Part shown: positions 52,174 to 61,225 of the stretch, one piece after another | How the letters are laid out: each line of letters begins with the position of its first letter | Numbering within the stretch: the stretch's first letter is position 1 | The notes under the pieces: generated by a model | The model's database searches: none | The model's input: the letters and a program-made list of their open reading frames with translations, nothing else | What the model was told of the DNA's origin: nothing | Position numbers and translations under genes: made by a program | Assembly: GCA_963977125.1 (NCBI GenBank) | Contig: CAXBNJ010000001.1 | Location: forward strand, 62,001-126,000 | DNA from: UBA2705 sp963977125 | GTDB lineage: Bacteria > Pseudomonadota > Alphaproteobacteria > Micavibrionales > Micavibrionaceae | Direction: 5' to 3' | Length of the DNA stretch: 64,000 nt

Positions 52174-53496
52174 ATGTATAAAGATCTTATTTTTACATTA
52201 AAGTTTTTTCTTATTTTTGCCGTTTTCCTTGGCGGATTTATCTCAGCCTATGGGAAGATTTTTCCTTATAACTTTATTGCGCCATTTGTCGCATCTTACG
52301 GCCAGTATTTTGCCGCTCTTGATATTGAAGGGCAGAATAATGAATGGCGTTGGTACGCAGAAGAGGACCTGCCAAAAGGCATGACGCTCAACTCAGTTGA
52401 GAAAGCCCAGCAAGATTATATCGCTTATACCTCTACAGCAGATACAACGATAAGGCTGCTCGACCCGTCTGGCGCGGCTGCTTTTAGCTGGCGCCTAGAT
52501 GTTGAAGCGCTATGGCCAAATCAGGAGCATATTAATACAGTTAAAAAAGTGCCTTTTGATTATTTCACATTGCGCGATTTTCATATTTTTCCTGATGGGC
52601 GCGCTTTGATGATTGTCAGTATGTATGGCTCAACCCCGTGGGGGGCTGGCTTGGTTATGCTTGATAAGAACTCAAATGTGCTTTGGGCGCAGCAGGGTTA
52701 TTACTATAATGATCTGCATGTCGATAAGGCGGGGCATATATATGCATTACGCCATGAGATTACGAGCGAATCTGATGCAGGAAAGTTTGATGAGGCGGTG
52801 TCCTTTAATGCGCCATATCTACAAGACCTTATAGTGCAGCTCAATCAACAAGGGGAAATAGTTGAAGAGCTGGCTGTCGTCGATATGCTCCGTAAGTCAC
52901 TTTACAAGAATTTGGTGCCTTATATTCATGATGACGGCAAGGGCGATTATACGCATACAAATGCCATAGATGTGATTGAAATCGGGACGGATACGCCAGA
53001 TTTCTTAGACGCGGGCGATATAATGGCCAGCCTTCGTAACTTAGACGTTCTTGTCGCCATTGATGGGCAAACCAAGGAAATTAAATGGGCGGCGCATATG
53101 CCTGTGAAAATGCAGCATGATATTGATGTGCTGCCTAACGGCAATTTCTTGCTCTATGATAATCAAGGTCATTTAGGCCCAGAGGGCTATTCCCGGTTGG
53201 TCGAGCTTGACCCTGAAACCTTAGGGGTGGAGTGGTCTTATGTGGGCTCGCGCCTGATGCCGTTTGAATCGGAATTTTGGGGGTTCCAGCAGCGCTTAGA
53301 TAACGGCAATACACTTACGACGGTGCCGAATAAGGGGCATTTATTTGAAGTGACCCCTGCCGGCGAGGTTGTGATGTCTTATTATGTCCCTTATCGTAAG
53401 CTTGAAGATGGTGTATCTTATAATCCAGTTTTGACGAGCGCTTCGAAAATAAAGCGCTCTGAGTTAGCATTTTTGGATAACCCTGAACAAGAATAG
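52174..53496 (+). CDS. Arylsulfotransferase-like membrane-anchored protein
   Basis: The 440-residue protein starts with one membrane helix or signal anchor (about 9-27), then a beta-propeller-like domain resembling arylsulfotransferase (ASST) families. Repeated blades contain DHLNG-type and HDIDVLPNGNFLLYDN segments, and HTNAIDVIEIG is typical of these proteins. ASST moves sulfate between phenols; activity is inferred from the family only. AAAGGTG precedes the ATG. A small membrane protein follows 7 bases later, a common partner. Confidence 0.75.
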   Translation: MYKDLIFTLKFFLIFAVFLGGFISAYGKIFPYNFIAPFVASYGQYFAALDIEGQNNEWRWYAEEDLPKGMTLNSVEKAQQDYIAYTSTADTTIRLLDPSGAAAFSWRLDVEALWPNQEHINTVKKVPFDYFTLRDFHIFPDGRALMIVSMYGSTPWGAGLVMLDKNSNVLWAQQGYYYNDLHVDKAGHIYALRHEITSESDAGKFDEAVSFNAPYLQDLIVQLNQQGEIVEELAVVDMLRKSLYKNLVPYIHDDGKGDYTHTNAIDVIEIGTDTPDFLDAGDIMASLRNLDVLVAIDGQTKEIKWAAHMPVKMQHDIDVLPNGNFLLYDNQGHLGPEGYSRLVELDPETLGVEWSYVGSRLMPFESEFWGFQQRLDNGNTLTTVPNKGHLFEVTPAGEVVMSYYVPYRKLEDGVSYNPVLTSASKIKRSELAFLDNPEQE

Positions 53497-53503
53497 ACCT
53501 GCC

Positions 53504-53767
53504 ATGTATTACACTCTTCCTATCGTTCTTATCTCGACGTTTTTATATTCATCAAGCGCTTATGCCTATGTCGGGCCGGGGCTGATTGTGATGGGCAATA
53601 TATTTGGTCCTCTATTGATTTTTATACCCTTTCTTTTGCTTCTGGTTTTCTTTGCTTTGCGCTGGGGCGTAAAGAAAATGCGTCGACAATTAGGCACAAA
53701 AAATAGCAATCGTGATGATGTACATTGTGATGATCATGCGGGTGAAGATAAAAACAGCGCGGATTAG
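53504..53767 (+). CDS. Small membrane protein with YVGPG motif
   Basis: The 87-residue product has a signal-like N-terminal helix (about 3-19) followed by AYVGPGLIVMG and a second helix (about 30-52), then a basic and acidic hydrophilic tail with a His/Asp-rich part. Small YVGPG-type membrane proteins are commonly found beside sulfotransferase and phosphatase-type genes, but their function is unknown. It starts 7 bases after the upstream gene, so they are co-expressed. Confidence 0.72.
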   Translation: MYYTLPIVLISTFLYSSSAYAYVGPGLIVMGNIFGPLLIFIPFLLLLVFFALRWGVKKMRRQLGTKNSNRDDVHCDDHAGEDKNSAD

Positions 53768-53897
53768 TCTGTTTTTTATCGAATATCCTCTTGAACTCTC
53801 TACAAAGCTATGCTAGTTGTGACGCCAATTATTAGTTATCAGAGGATTCTTTTGGCTTTAAGCTAAAACAATTAATCTGAATGAGTGCTTAAACCCA

Positions 53898-53917
53898 TTT
53901 AACACGTTTTAACACGT
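53898..53917. repeat. Tandem TTTAACACGT repeats upstream of atpH
   Basis: Two exact 10-base units, 53898-53907 and 53908-53917, end next to the ribosome-binding site of atpH. With a third TTAA at 53889, TTAA occurs every 10 bases, that is once per helical turn. It may be a regulator site or part of the leader. Confidence 0.6.
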
Positions 53918-53931
53918 AGAGGATCGAAGTT

Positions 53932-54549
53932 TTGCCGCAAATAGGTTCTTCTTATTCTTTAGTCGCACAGCGTTACGCCAAAGCCTTGTTAGGCGCGGCG
54001 CAAGACGCTAAAGCGCTTGATAGCGTTGAAAAAGACGCACATGACTTGGTCGCTATGTTGGCTGACAGTGCTGATTTGACTTTGTTTGTTACTTCGCCTT
54101 TATATAAGGGCGCGGCGCAAATGGGCATCATGCAAGATATTGCCAAGAAATATAAATTTAATAAAACGACCGCTAATTTTCTGAGCCTTTTGGCCGAAAA
54201 AGGTCGTTTAGATGCGCTTGAAGATATTCTCGGCGCGTTTATTGCGAAATTGGCTGAAATGCAGGGTAAAGTTACCGCTAGCGTCGATGTCGCACAAGAC
54301 TTATCAAAAACACAAATCATCGCACTTGAAAAAACTTTGTCGGAATCAATTGGCAAAAAAGTGTCGGTGAATGTTAACGTGGACCAAGATCTTTTAGGCG
54401 GTATGGTTGTTACTGTAGGGTCTAAAATGTTCGATAGTTCAGTGAAACGTAAACTTGAAATGTTGCAACAACGTATGAGCAGCGCTTCAAGTCAAGAAGA
54501 CATTATTGCAAATCAAAATTTATCTAATAGTAAAGAAGAGGTCGTTTGA
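53932..54549 (+). CDS. atpH: ATP synthase F1 delta subunit
   Basis: The delta subunit links the F1 head to the peripheral stalk. The start is a TTG at 53932, with AGAGGA 8 bases upstream; the next Met is about 40 codons later, so TTG is preferred. The 205-residue protein shows the N-terminal YAKALLGAAQDA helix and the C-terminal VNVDQDLLGGMVVTVGSKMFDSS signature. The stop overlaps the ATG of atpA by one base. An accessory block precedes it; a promoter was not clear. Confidence 0.95.
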   Translation: MPQIGSSYSLVAQRYAKALLGAAQDAKALDSVEKDAHDLVAMLADSADLTLFVTSPLYKGAAQMGIMQDIAKKYKFNKTTANFLSLLAEKGRLDALEDILGAFIAKLAEMQGKVTASVDVAQDLSKTQIIALEKTLSESIGKKVSVNVNVDQDLLGGMVVTVGSKMFDSSVKRKLEMLQQRMSSASSQEDIIANQNLSNSKEEVV

Positions 54550-56099
54550 TGGAAATCCGTTCAGCAGAAATTTCTGATATCCTAAAAAAGCAAATTGCGA
54601 ATTTTGGCGCTCAAGCCGATGTCGCTGAAATAGGTCAAGTGGTCTCCGTCGGTGATGGCGTGGCACGTATTTATGGTCTAGATCAAGTTCAAGCCGGTGA
54701 AATGGTTGAATTTGCAGGTGGCGTTAAGGGCATGGTTTTGAACCTTGAAACTGACTCTGTCGGTGTTGTTATCTTCGGTTCTGACCGTGAGATTAAAGAA
54801 GGCGACATTGTTAAGCGTACAGGTGAAATTGTTCAAGTGCCAGTTGGCCGCGAAATGCTTGGTCGCGTTGTTGATGCGCTTGGTAACCCGATTGACGGCA
54901 AAGGCCCAATTAAGGCCAAAGAAAGACGTTTAATCGAAGTTAAAGCACCGGGCATTATCCCACGTAAATCTGTTCATGAGCCTATGCAGACAGGTCTTAA
55001 AGCGATTGATGCGCTTGTTCCTGTCGGTCGTGGCCAACGTGAGCTTATTATTGGTGACCGTCAAACTGGTAAAACAGCTGTGGCGATTGACGCCATATTA
55101 AATCAAAAATCTGTTAATAGCGATCCTGATGAGAGCAAGCATCTGTATTGTATCTATGTTGCTATTGGCCAAAAACGCTCAACGGTTGCTCAGCTCGTTA
55201 AAGAGCTAGAAGACAAAGGCGCAATGGAATATTCAATCATTGTTGCTGCTACGGCGTCTGATCCTGCACCAATGCAGTATTTGGCTCCTTATGCAGGCGC
55301 TGCAATGGGCGAATGGTTCCGTGATAACGGTCTACACGCACTAAACGTTTATGATGATTTATCAAAACAAGCGGTTGCTTACCGTCAAATGTCACTATTG
55401 CTTCGTCGTCCTCCGGGTCGTGAAGCTTACCCTGGTGATGTGTTCTACATTCACTCACGTTTGCTCGAACGTTCAGCGAAAATGAGTGATGCAATGGGCG
55501 GCGGTTCTATGACGGCTTTGCCGATTATTGAAACACAAGCCGGTGACGTATCAGCGTATATCCCAACAAATGTGATCTCAATTACTGATGGTCAGATCTT
55601 CTTGGAAACGGACTTGTTCTATAAAGGTATTCGTCCTGCGATTAACGTTGGTCTATCTGTTTCTCGTGTTGGCTCTGCCGCTCAGATCAAAGCGATGAAG
55701 CAAGTATCAGGCTCAATTAAGCTTGAATTGGCTCAGTATCGTGAAATGGAAGCCTTTGCTCAGTTCGCATCTGACCTTGATGCGTCTACGCAAAAACTTC
55801 TTGCTCGTGGCGCGCGTCTAACGCAACTTCTAAAACAACCACAATATTCTCCGCTTAAAGTGGAAGAGCAAGTGGCTGTGATCTTTGCTGGTACAAAAGG
55901 CTATCTTGATGGTATTGAAACAGAGTCTGTTTCTGACTATGAAAAGAAATTGCTTGATGATCTACGTGCAAATGGCACCAAAATTCTTGGCGCAATTAGC
56001 TCAGAGCAAAAAATTACTGATGGTATTGAAGCTGATTTACGCGCTTTCTTGGAAACGTTTAACAAAGGCTATGCTGATCCAAACAAAAAAGCGGCTTAA
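54549..56099 (+). CDS. atpA: ATP synthase F1 alpha subunit
   Basis: The alpha subunit carries the non-catalytic nucleotide sites. The start is the ATG at 54549, sharing a base with the atpH stop (TGATG). It has 516 residues. The P-loop GDRQTGKT is at 169-176, and the DELSD-type and VSRVGSAAQ segments are conserved (here LSVSRVGSAAQ). It is very similar in length to E. coli AtpA. atpG follows after 58 bases. Confidence 0.98.
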   Translation: MEIRSAEISDILKKQIANFGAQADVAEIGQVVSVGDGVARIYGLDQVQAGEMVEFAGGVKGMVLNLETDSVGVVIFGSDREIKEGDIVKRTGEIVQVPVGREMLGRVVDALGNPIDGKGPIKAKERRLIEVKAPGIIPRKSVHEPMQTGLKAIDALVPVGRGQRELIIGDRQTGKTAVAIDAILNQKSVNSDPDESKHLYCIYVAIGQKRSTVAQLVKELEDKGAMEYSIIVAATASDPAPMQYLAPYAGAAMGEWFRDNGLHALNVYDDLSKQAVAYRQMSLLLRRPPGREAYPGDVFYIHSRLLERSAKMSDAMGGGSMTALPIIETQAGDVSAYIPTNVISITDGQIFLETDLFYKGIRPAINVGLSVSRVGSAAQIKAMKQVSGSIKLELAQYREMEAFAQFASDLDASTQKLLARGARLTQLLKQPQYSPLKVEEQVAVIFAGTKGYLDGIETESVSDYEKKLLDDLRANGTKILGAISSEQKITDGIEADLRAFLETFNKGYADPNKKAA

Positions 56100-56157
56100 G
56101 TTTAGCTGCTTTTAGGATTATCTTTTTGTTATGCTGCCTGATTTTAGGAAATAAAAT

Positions 56158-57054
56158 ATGCCAAGTTTGAAAGACTATAGAGACCGAATTACCTCCGTTA
56201 AATCGACACGTAAAATTACGTCGGCGATGAAAATGGTTGCGGCCTCTAAATTGAAAAAGGCACAATTACAAGCCGAAGCTTCTCAGCCTTACGCCTCGGC
56301 CATGGCTGAGATGTTGGCGCGTGTTGCAGCCAGCCTACCTGCGGATTTTGCAGGACCAAAGCTTTTGGTCGGTACAGGCAAAGATCAGAAACATCTGATT
56401 GTTGCCGTATCGTCTGACCGCGGTCTTTGTGGTGGCTTTAATGCCAATGTCGTACGTCAAGTACGCCGCGAAGTTGCCCTGTTAGAAAAAGCCGGTAAAG
56501 ACGTAAAGATCATCTGTGCGGGCCGTAAGGTTTATGAAGCATTACGTGGTCAATTTGGCTCTAAAATTTTGAAATCTTACACCGGTATAGGCCAAAAAGG
56601 CCGCGTTGATTTTGCAAGTGCCCGTGAGATTACTGATTTTGTCTTGCAAGACTTCGAGGAAGGCAATTTTGACGTTTGTACGCTGATGTATAATGAGTTT
56701 ACAAATGTCATGATACAAGCGCCAGTATCACAGCAGCTTATTCCGTTTAAGATGCCTGAATCTGACGCGCAAGAGACTGAAAATGTTTCAGGTCCAGTCG
56801 CCCCTTACGGGTTTGAGCCAGAAGAAAGCATTATTCTTGGTCAATTATTGCCGCGTAACCTTGGTGTTCAATTGTTCCGTGCCTTGCTTGATAGTGCGGC
56901 GGGTGAACAAGCCGCGCGTATGACCGCGATGGATAATGCAACACGTAATGCGGGGGATATGATTAATGATTTATCTATCCAATATAACCGTGCACGTCAG
57001 GCTCATATTACCAGAGAATTGATTGAGATTATCTCTGGGGCAGAAGCCGTATAA
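56158..57054 (+). CDS. atpG: ATP synthase F1 gamma subunit
   Basis: The gamma subunit is the rotating central stalk. The 298-residue protein has the N-terminal coiled-coil helix (PSLKDYRDRITSVKSTRKITSAMK) and the C-terminal signature (MTAMDNATRNAGDMINDLS...NRARQAHITREL). SSDRGLCGGFN is also typical. GGAAATAAA precedes the ATG. atpD follows 75 bases later. Confidence 0.97.
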   Translation: MPSLKDYRDRITSVKSTRKITSAMKMVAASKLKKAQLQAEASQPYASAMAEMLARVAASLPADFAGPKLLVGTGKDQKHLIVAVSSDRGLCGGFNANVVRQVRREVALLEKAGKDVKIICAGRKVYEALRGQFGSKILKSYTGIGQKGRVDFASAREITDFVLQDFEEGNFDVCTLMYNEFTNVMIQAPVSQQLIPFKMPESDAQETENVSGPVAPYGFEPEESIILGQLLPRNLGVQLFRALLDSAAGEQAARMTAMDNATRNAGDMINDLSIQYNRARQAHITRELIEIISGAEAV

Positions 57055-57129
57055 GATTAATAAGTTTAGTTTAGTAAGTTTAAGTTTAGAAAAATAAATG
57101 AATTTTTTTCGATAGAGGAAGAAGTAAAA

Positions 57130-58557
57130 ATGGCTAAAGCAATAGGTAAAGTTCAACAGGTTCTCGGCGCGGTTGTCGATGTCGAATTCCCAAATGGTGA
57201 TGTTCCTGCGATTTTGAATGCACTTGAAACAATGAACCAAGGTCAAAAATTGACTTTGGAAGTTGCCCAGCATCTTGGTGAAAACACTGTACGTACTATC
57301 GCGATGGATGCGACTGAAGGTATGGTTCGTGGCGCTGAAGTTACTGATACAGGTACTGCCATCCGCGTTCCTGTTGGTGACGGCACATTGGGTCGTATTT
57401 ATAACGTAACAGGCGACACAATTGATGAGCTTGGCCCATCAAAAACTGATGAGACATGGGAAATTCACCGCGAAGCGCCTAAATTTGCTGAGCAATCAAC
57501 AGAAACTGAACAGCTCGCTACAGGTATTAAAGTTGTCGATCTTCTTTGCCCATATGCTAAGGGTGGTAAAATTGGTCTATTCGGTGGTGCCGGCGTTGGT
57601 AAAACCGTAACAATCATGGAATTGATTAACAACATTGCAAAAGGTCACGGTGGTGTATCTGTTTTTGCTGGTGTTGGTGAGCGTACTCGTGAAGGTAACG
57701 ATTTGTACCACGAGATGATGGAATCAGGCGTTATTAAAGAAGGTGGCGCACCAGGTTCTAAAGCTGCACTTGTTTACGGTCAGATGAATGAGCCGCCAGG
57801 TGCACGTGCTCGTGTTGCGCTTTCTGGTTTGACTATGGCTGAATATTTCCGTGATGAAAAAGGCCAAGACGTTTTGTTCTTCATGGATAACGTTTTCCGC
57901 TTCACACAAGCGGGCGCTGAAGTGTCTGCTTTGCTTGGTCGTATTCCATCTGCCGTTGGTTACCAACCAACATTGGCAACTGACATGGGCGCATTGCAAG
58001 AGCGTATTACATCAACGAATAAAGGCTCGATCACATCTGTTCAAGCGGTATACGTACCTGCGGATGATTTGACCGATCCGGCGCCAGCCACAACATTCTC
58101 GCATTTGGATGCGACAACTGTTTTGTCTCGCCAAATTGCTGAGCTAGGTATTTACCCTGCTGTGGATCCACTTGATTCATCATCACGTATTCTTGATGCG
58201 CGTATTGTTGGTCAAGAGCATTACGATGTGGCTATGGGCGTTCAGAAAACACTCCAAACATATAAAGCGTTGCAAGATATTATCGCGATTTTGGGCATGG
58301 ACGAATTATCTGAAGAAGATAAAATGGTCGTTGCGCGCGCGCGTAAAATTCAACGCTTCTTGTCTCAACCTTTCCACGTGGCAGAAGTCTTCACAGGCTC
58401 ACCGGGTGTGTTTGTTGAATTGGCTGATACGATTAAAGGCTTTAAAGGCATTATCGAAGGTGAATATGATCACTTACCTGAATCAGCATTCTACATGGTT
58501 GGTACAATTGATGAAGCGATCGCTAAAGCAAAGAAAATGGCTGCTGAAGCCGCTTAA
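57130..58557 (+). CDS. atpD: ATP synthase F1 beta subunit
   Basis: The beta subunit holds the catalytic sites. The 475-residue protein has the Walker A GGAGVGKT at 152-159, GERTREGNDLY with the catalytic Glu, and the FMDNVFRFTQAG Walker B region. GAGGAAGAAG precedes the ATG. Unusually, atpC does not follow directly: a terminator hairpin and an unknown gene intervene. Confidence 0.98.
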   Translation: MAKAIGKVQQVLGAVVDVEFPNGDVPAILNALETMNQGQKLTLEVAQHLGENTVRTIAMDATEGMVRGAEVTDTGTAIRVPVGDGTLGRIYNVTGDTIDELGPSKTDETWEIHREAPKFAEQSTETEQLATGIKVVDLLCPYAKGGKIGLFGGAGVGKTVTIMELINNIAKGHGGVSVFAGVGERTREGNDLYHEMMESGVIKEGGAPGSKAALVYGQMNEPPGARARVALSGLTMAEYFRDEKGQDVLFFMDNVFRFTQAGAEVSALLGRIPSAVGYQPTLATDMGALQERITSTNKGSITSVQAVYVPADDLTDPAPATTFSHLDATTVLSRQIAELGIYPAVDPLDSSSRILDARIVGQEHYDVAMGVQKTLQTYKALQDIIAILGMDELSEEDKMVVARARKIQRFLSQPFHVAEVFTGSPGVFVELADTIKGFKGIIEGEYDHLPESAFYMVGTIDEAIAKAKKMAAEAA

Positions 58558-58578
58558 TCCAAGCTTAGTATGATTGAC

Positions 58579-58607
58579 TTGACATATTTAAATGCCTGAG
58601 GTAGTTA
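58579..58607 (+). promoter_or_regulatory. TTGACA-N17 promoter overlapping a terminator
   Basis: TTGACA (58579-58584), 17 bases, TAGTTA (58602-58607). Alternative -10 positions downstream, such as TATACT at 58606, give too long a spacer. The -10 region lies within the loop of the atpD terminator hairpin. It would drive the unknown gene at 58647. Confidence 0.5.
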
Positions 58608-58626
58608 TACTGCTTCAGGCATTTTT
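58590..58626 (+). terminator. Intrinsic terminator after atpD
   Basis: AAATGCCTGA (58590-58599) pairs with TCAGGCATTT (58615-58624), extended by one G-T and one G-C pair, and followed by T's. It should reduce atpC expression from the main operon promoter unless read through. Confidence 0.82.
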
Positions 58627-58646
58627 GTATTTTTAAGGAGCGTTAC

Positions 58647-59231
58647 ATGAACTATAGTGATGGAATCAAGGAATGGTCGAATTCCCTGAACGAGTTTTTA
58701 GATGATAATAGAGAATGGCATATACCTGCCATGCACCCTAATGCCCGTCCAAAAACTATATTCGAACACGTATCAATAGCAGCTTATGTGCGTAGCCGTG
58801 ATGCGACAGCTTTTTTGTTTGACGATAAGCATCGCTTCATAACGCTTGGCAAGCGTAGTCTGAGCGAAAAATTCAAAGCGGCGAGTATTGATTTTGGTCA
58901 GAAACTCGTGAGAGAACCATTGCAGAGATGGGGACTGCGCGCTTGGCGCTCTGAGCTTCAATCTCAATATAATGATTTAGAAGTCGCGCTTGAGGACGTC
59001 ATTAAACATTGTGGTGAAGATCAAGCAATAGAGCTTATTCCGCGGCGGATAATGAACAGTATTAATAATAGAGATAATTTTAGAGAAAACCTTAAGGCTT
59101 TGCAGTTTGAGACGACCCTTGTGCCCTTTGAAAAAATAGATGCTTTGTTAGAAAAAGCTCAGGCAAAAAAAGCGGCTGAGGATAAGAAGTGGCATGATGA
59201 AGTCGATAGACAATATGGAAGAAGCTTGTGA
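58647..59231 (+). CDS. Unrecognised protein inserted between atpD and atpC
   Basis: The 194-residue soluble protein is mostly helical and basic/acidic mixed (MNYSDGIKEWSNSLNEFLDD; C-terminal KAQAKKAAEDKKWHDEVD). No domain is recognised, and it has no similarity to any ATP synthase subunit that I can see. AAGGAG is 7 bases before the ATG and a promoter lies just after atpD. It is an accessory gene inserted in the otherwise conserved operon. Confidence 0.72.
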   Translation: MNYSDGIKEWSNSLNEFLDDNREWHIPAMHPNARPKTIFEHVSIAAYVRSRDATAFLFDDKHRFITLGKRSLSEKFKAASIDFGQKLVREPLQRWGLRAWRSELQSQYNDLEVALEDVIKHCGEDQAIELIPRRIMNSINNRDNFRENLKALQFETTLVPFEKIDALLEKAQAKKAAEDKKWHDEVDRQYGRSL

Positions 59232-59392
59232 TTAACACAGCCTTCGGAAATAATAAGCTAGGATTACGGCTTTAAAACGCTGTTTTGACTTCCCATAGGC
59301 GATATAATTTGTTACAAAAAGCACAGATTAAGCTAATGCAAAATCAGCATAAGCCTGAAAACACCTTGTAAGCCGTTTTAAAGAGAAAAAAA

Positions 59393-59827
59393 ATGACAGA
59401 ATCAGCCGTAGAAAACACATTTGGTTTTAAACTTGTTTCCCCTGAGCGCATCTTGATGGATGAGCCTGCAGCGCAGGTTGTTGTCCCGGGTGAAGAGGGT
59501 GATCTTGGCGTTCGTAAAGGACACGCACCTTTTGTTGTCTCTGTACGCCCTGGCGTTGTTTCTATTCAAAAAGAAATAGACGGCGAAATCAAACAAATAT
59601 TTATCGCTGGCGGTTTCGCTGATATCTCGGCTGAAAACTGCACGATATTGGCTGAAGAAGCCATTGATGTTCGCGAGCTTAATCAAGAAGCGCTTGAACA
59701 AAAGCTTAGCGATCTTAAGGAAGACCTTGGATTAGTTAGCGGTGCGCACGATATTCAGCGCGTTGAAAACGTGCTAAAAATTGTTAATGCGAAACTTACG
59801 GCTGTAACAGGCAAGCTTCACATCTAA
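59393..59827 (+). CDS. atpC: ATP synthase F1 epsilon subunit
   Basis: The epsilon subunit is part of the central stalk and inhibits ATP hydrolysis. The 144-residue protein has the N-terminal beta sandwich (FGFKLVSPERILMDEPAAQVVVPGEEGDLGV) and helical C-terminal hairpin. It is separated from atpD by the unknown gene and then 161 bases. That gap contains a perfect TATAAT (59303-59308), so atpC may have its own promoter. Confidence 0.94.
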   Translation: MTESAVENTFGFKLVSPERILMDEPAAQVVVPGEEGDLGVRKGHAPFVVSVRPGVVSIQKEIDGEIKQIFIAGGFADISAENCTILAEEAIDVRELNQEALEQKLSDLKEDLGLVSGAHDIQRVENVLKIVNAKLTAVTGKLHI

Positions 59828-59873
59828 TTTCATTCATGTTTATTAAGTTGAATCAAGGTAAGGCAAAGATATC

Positions 59874-60671
59874 ATGAAAAATATCATTGTTTACCAAGAC
59901 TTAATGGCATCCACTCAGGCTTTGATTCACTTGCTGAACAAACGTTATGCAGGGGATGATGTTGAAATTATTCAAGCGAATGGCGATGATGTTCGCCAGA
60001 AAAAATATCCCAATAAAGACAGTATAGCCTTTTTCTTGCCCGGTACGCCGGGCGGTAGCTCTGCTTATCGCGAACAGCTTGGGCAAGCGGGGTTTGATTA
60101 CATCGCCTCAAGCATAAAATCAGGCATGCATTTTTTTGGTATTTGCGCGGGCGCCTATTTAGCAGCGGAAGATTTTTCTTATAAATTCCTAACGACAGGT
60201 GAGCTGCGCAAGGTGCATTCCCCATTGGGGATAATTGAGGGCCGCGCAGATGGCCCTATCATCGAAATGGTGCATGCTGATCGCTTTGCGGAGCATTCAG
60301 GCATGTCTGCCGTCAAAATAGAATTCAATGCCTTGAGCGGCGCTGCTGAGCATAGTGTGGTCTTTTATTCAACAGGTCCTGCATTGTCTTTGACTGACGA
60401 TCACAAAGGTGATTATTCGGTTTTGGCTCGGTTTGCTGATGCGGCGGCGCAGCCCATTGCGGCTTTGCGACGTCATGACCTTGGCGGGCAAGTGACAATT
60501 AGCAGCTTCCCATTTGAATTTGGCGACGAGGAATATATTAATTATATTGACCCTAATCATGTGCTGCCGAAATCATTTTATAGTGAGATGAATAAAATCC
60601 GTCCTCACCAGCCTGCGCGTGAGCGTTTCTGTGATGTTTTCTTAGAGCCGATCACGCTGAGTTTAAATTGA
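59874..60671 (+). CDS. BPL_N-type glutamine amidotransferase-like protein
   Basis: The 265-residue protein matches the biotin-protein-ligase N-terminal domain family (BPL_N), a class I amidotransferase-like fold. The nucleophile elbow GICAGAYLA contains Cys91, and FLPGTPGG is another typical piece. Conserved Asp/His-like partners are less clear. BPL_N proteins occur alone in many bacteria, with unknown function. It follows atpC by 46 bases. Confidence 0.82.
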   Translation: MKNIIVYQDLMASTQALIHLLNKRYAGDDVEIIQANGDDVRQKKYPNKDSIAFFLPGTPGGSSAYREQLGQAGFDYIASSIKSGMHFFGICAGAYLAAEDFSYKFLTTGELRKVHSPLGIIEGRADGPIIEMVHADRFAEHSGMSAVKIEFNALSGAAEHSVVFYSTGPALSLTDDHKGDYSVLARFADAAAQPIAALRRHDLGGQVTISSFPFEFGDEEYINYIDPNHVLPKSFYSEMNKIRPHQPARERFCDVFLEPITLSLN

Positions 60672-60805
60672 GCTTAAAGTAAGTTTACGGCGCCAAGACT
60701 ATTCATAATAAATTACGCGGTAATTCAATGCCTTATTAGAAAAATTTGTTTATTGATATTATCCTATGTTTTACTCATCTATCAAAAATATATAGGGATG
60801 GGCTC

Positions 60806-61168
60806 ATGTCAGATAATGCAGCGGCAATACAACGACCAGATATTCAAGAAAAATTACTGCATTTAGGCTTTAAGGCATGCAGCGATGGCGATCAATACGA
60901 GCATAATTTAAACGCAGGGTTAATCGTAAAGCGAGACCAGCACCGCTTAGAAGTCACTCATAGCGATGCGGGCGAAGAGCATAAAGCCATTTTTCATGAC
61001 GTCGCCGCACTGAATACGACGCATCTCGAAAATCATATTCGCGGTATTGTCACGGCGAGCGTGGGTAAAATTGAAGCGCGACGAATTAAGGATTTTCCTT
61101 ATAGCGCGGAGCGTATTAAAGAGTCGAAAGCGGCGAGCGCATTACTATTGGCTGCAGCTCTCTCTTAA
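60806..61168 (+). CDS. Unrecognised protein (120 residues)
   Basis: The start is the ATG at 60806, with AGGGATGGG a few bases upstream, rather than an in-frame ATG 60 bases earlier. The soluble protein has a mixed helical and strand pattern and no known domain, with an Ala/Leu-rich helix at the C-terminus (KAASALLLAAALS) that is not long enough for a membrane span. The function is unknown. Confidence 0.65.
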   Translation: MSDNAAAIQRPDIQEKLLHLGFKACSDGDQYEHNLNAGLIVKRDQHRLEVTHSDAGEEHKAIFHDVAALNTTHLENHIRGIVTASVGKIEARRIKDFPYSAERIKESKAASALLLAAALS

Positions 61169-61171
61169 AGC

Positions 61172-61211
61172 TTGCTTATTTCCATATCGTATGATACTTT
61201 GTGTATATCAT
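61172..61211 (+). promoter_or_regulatory. Candidate promoter with inverted repeat
   Basis: TTGCTT (61172-61177), 17 bases, TACTTT (61195-61200). ATGATA (61191-61196) and TATCAT (61206-61211) form an inverted repeat that overlaps the -10, a plausible operator for the next gene. Confidence 0.45.
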
Positions 61212-61225
61212 AAAAGGGTTATATA

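Noticed and set aside
58584..58611. TATACT (58606-58611) as the -10 of the promoter after atpD
   Set aside because: The spacer from TTGACA would be 21 bases. TAGTTA at 17 bases is preferred, though it is itself imperfect.
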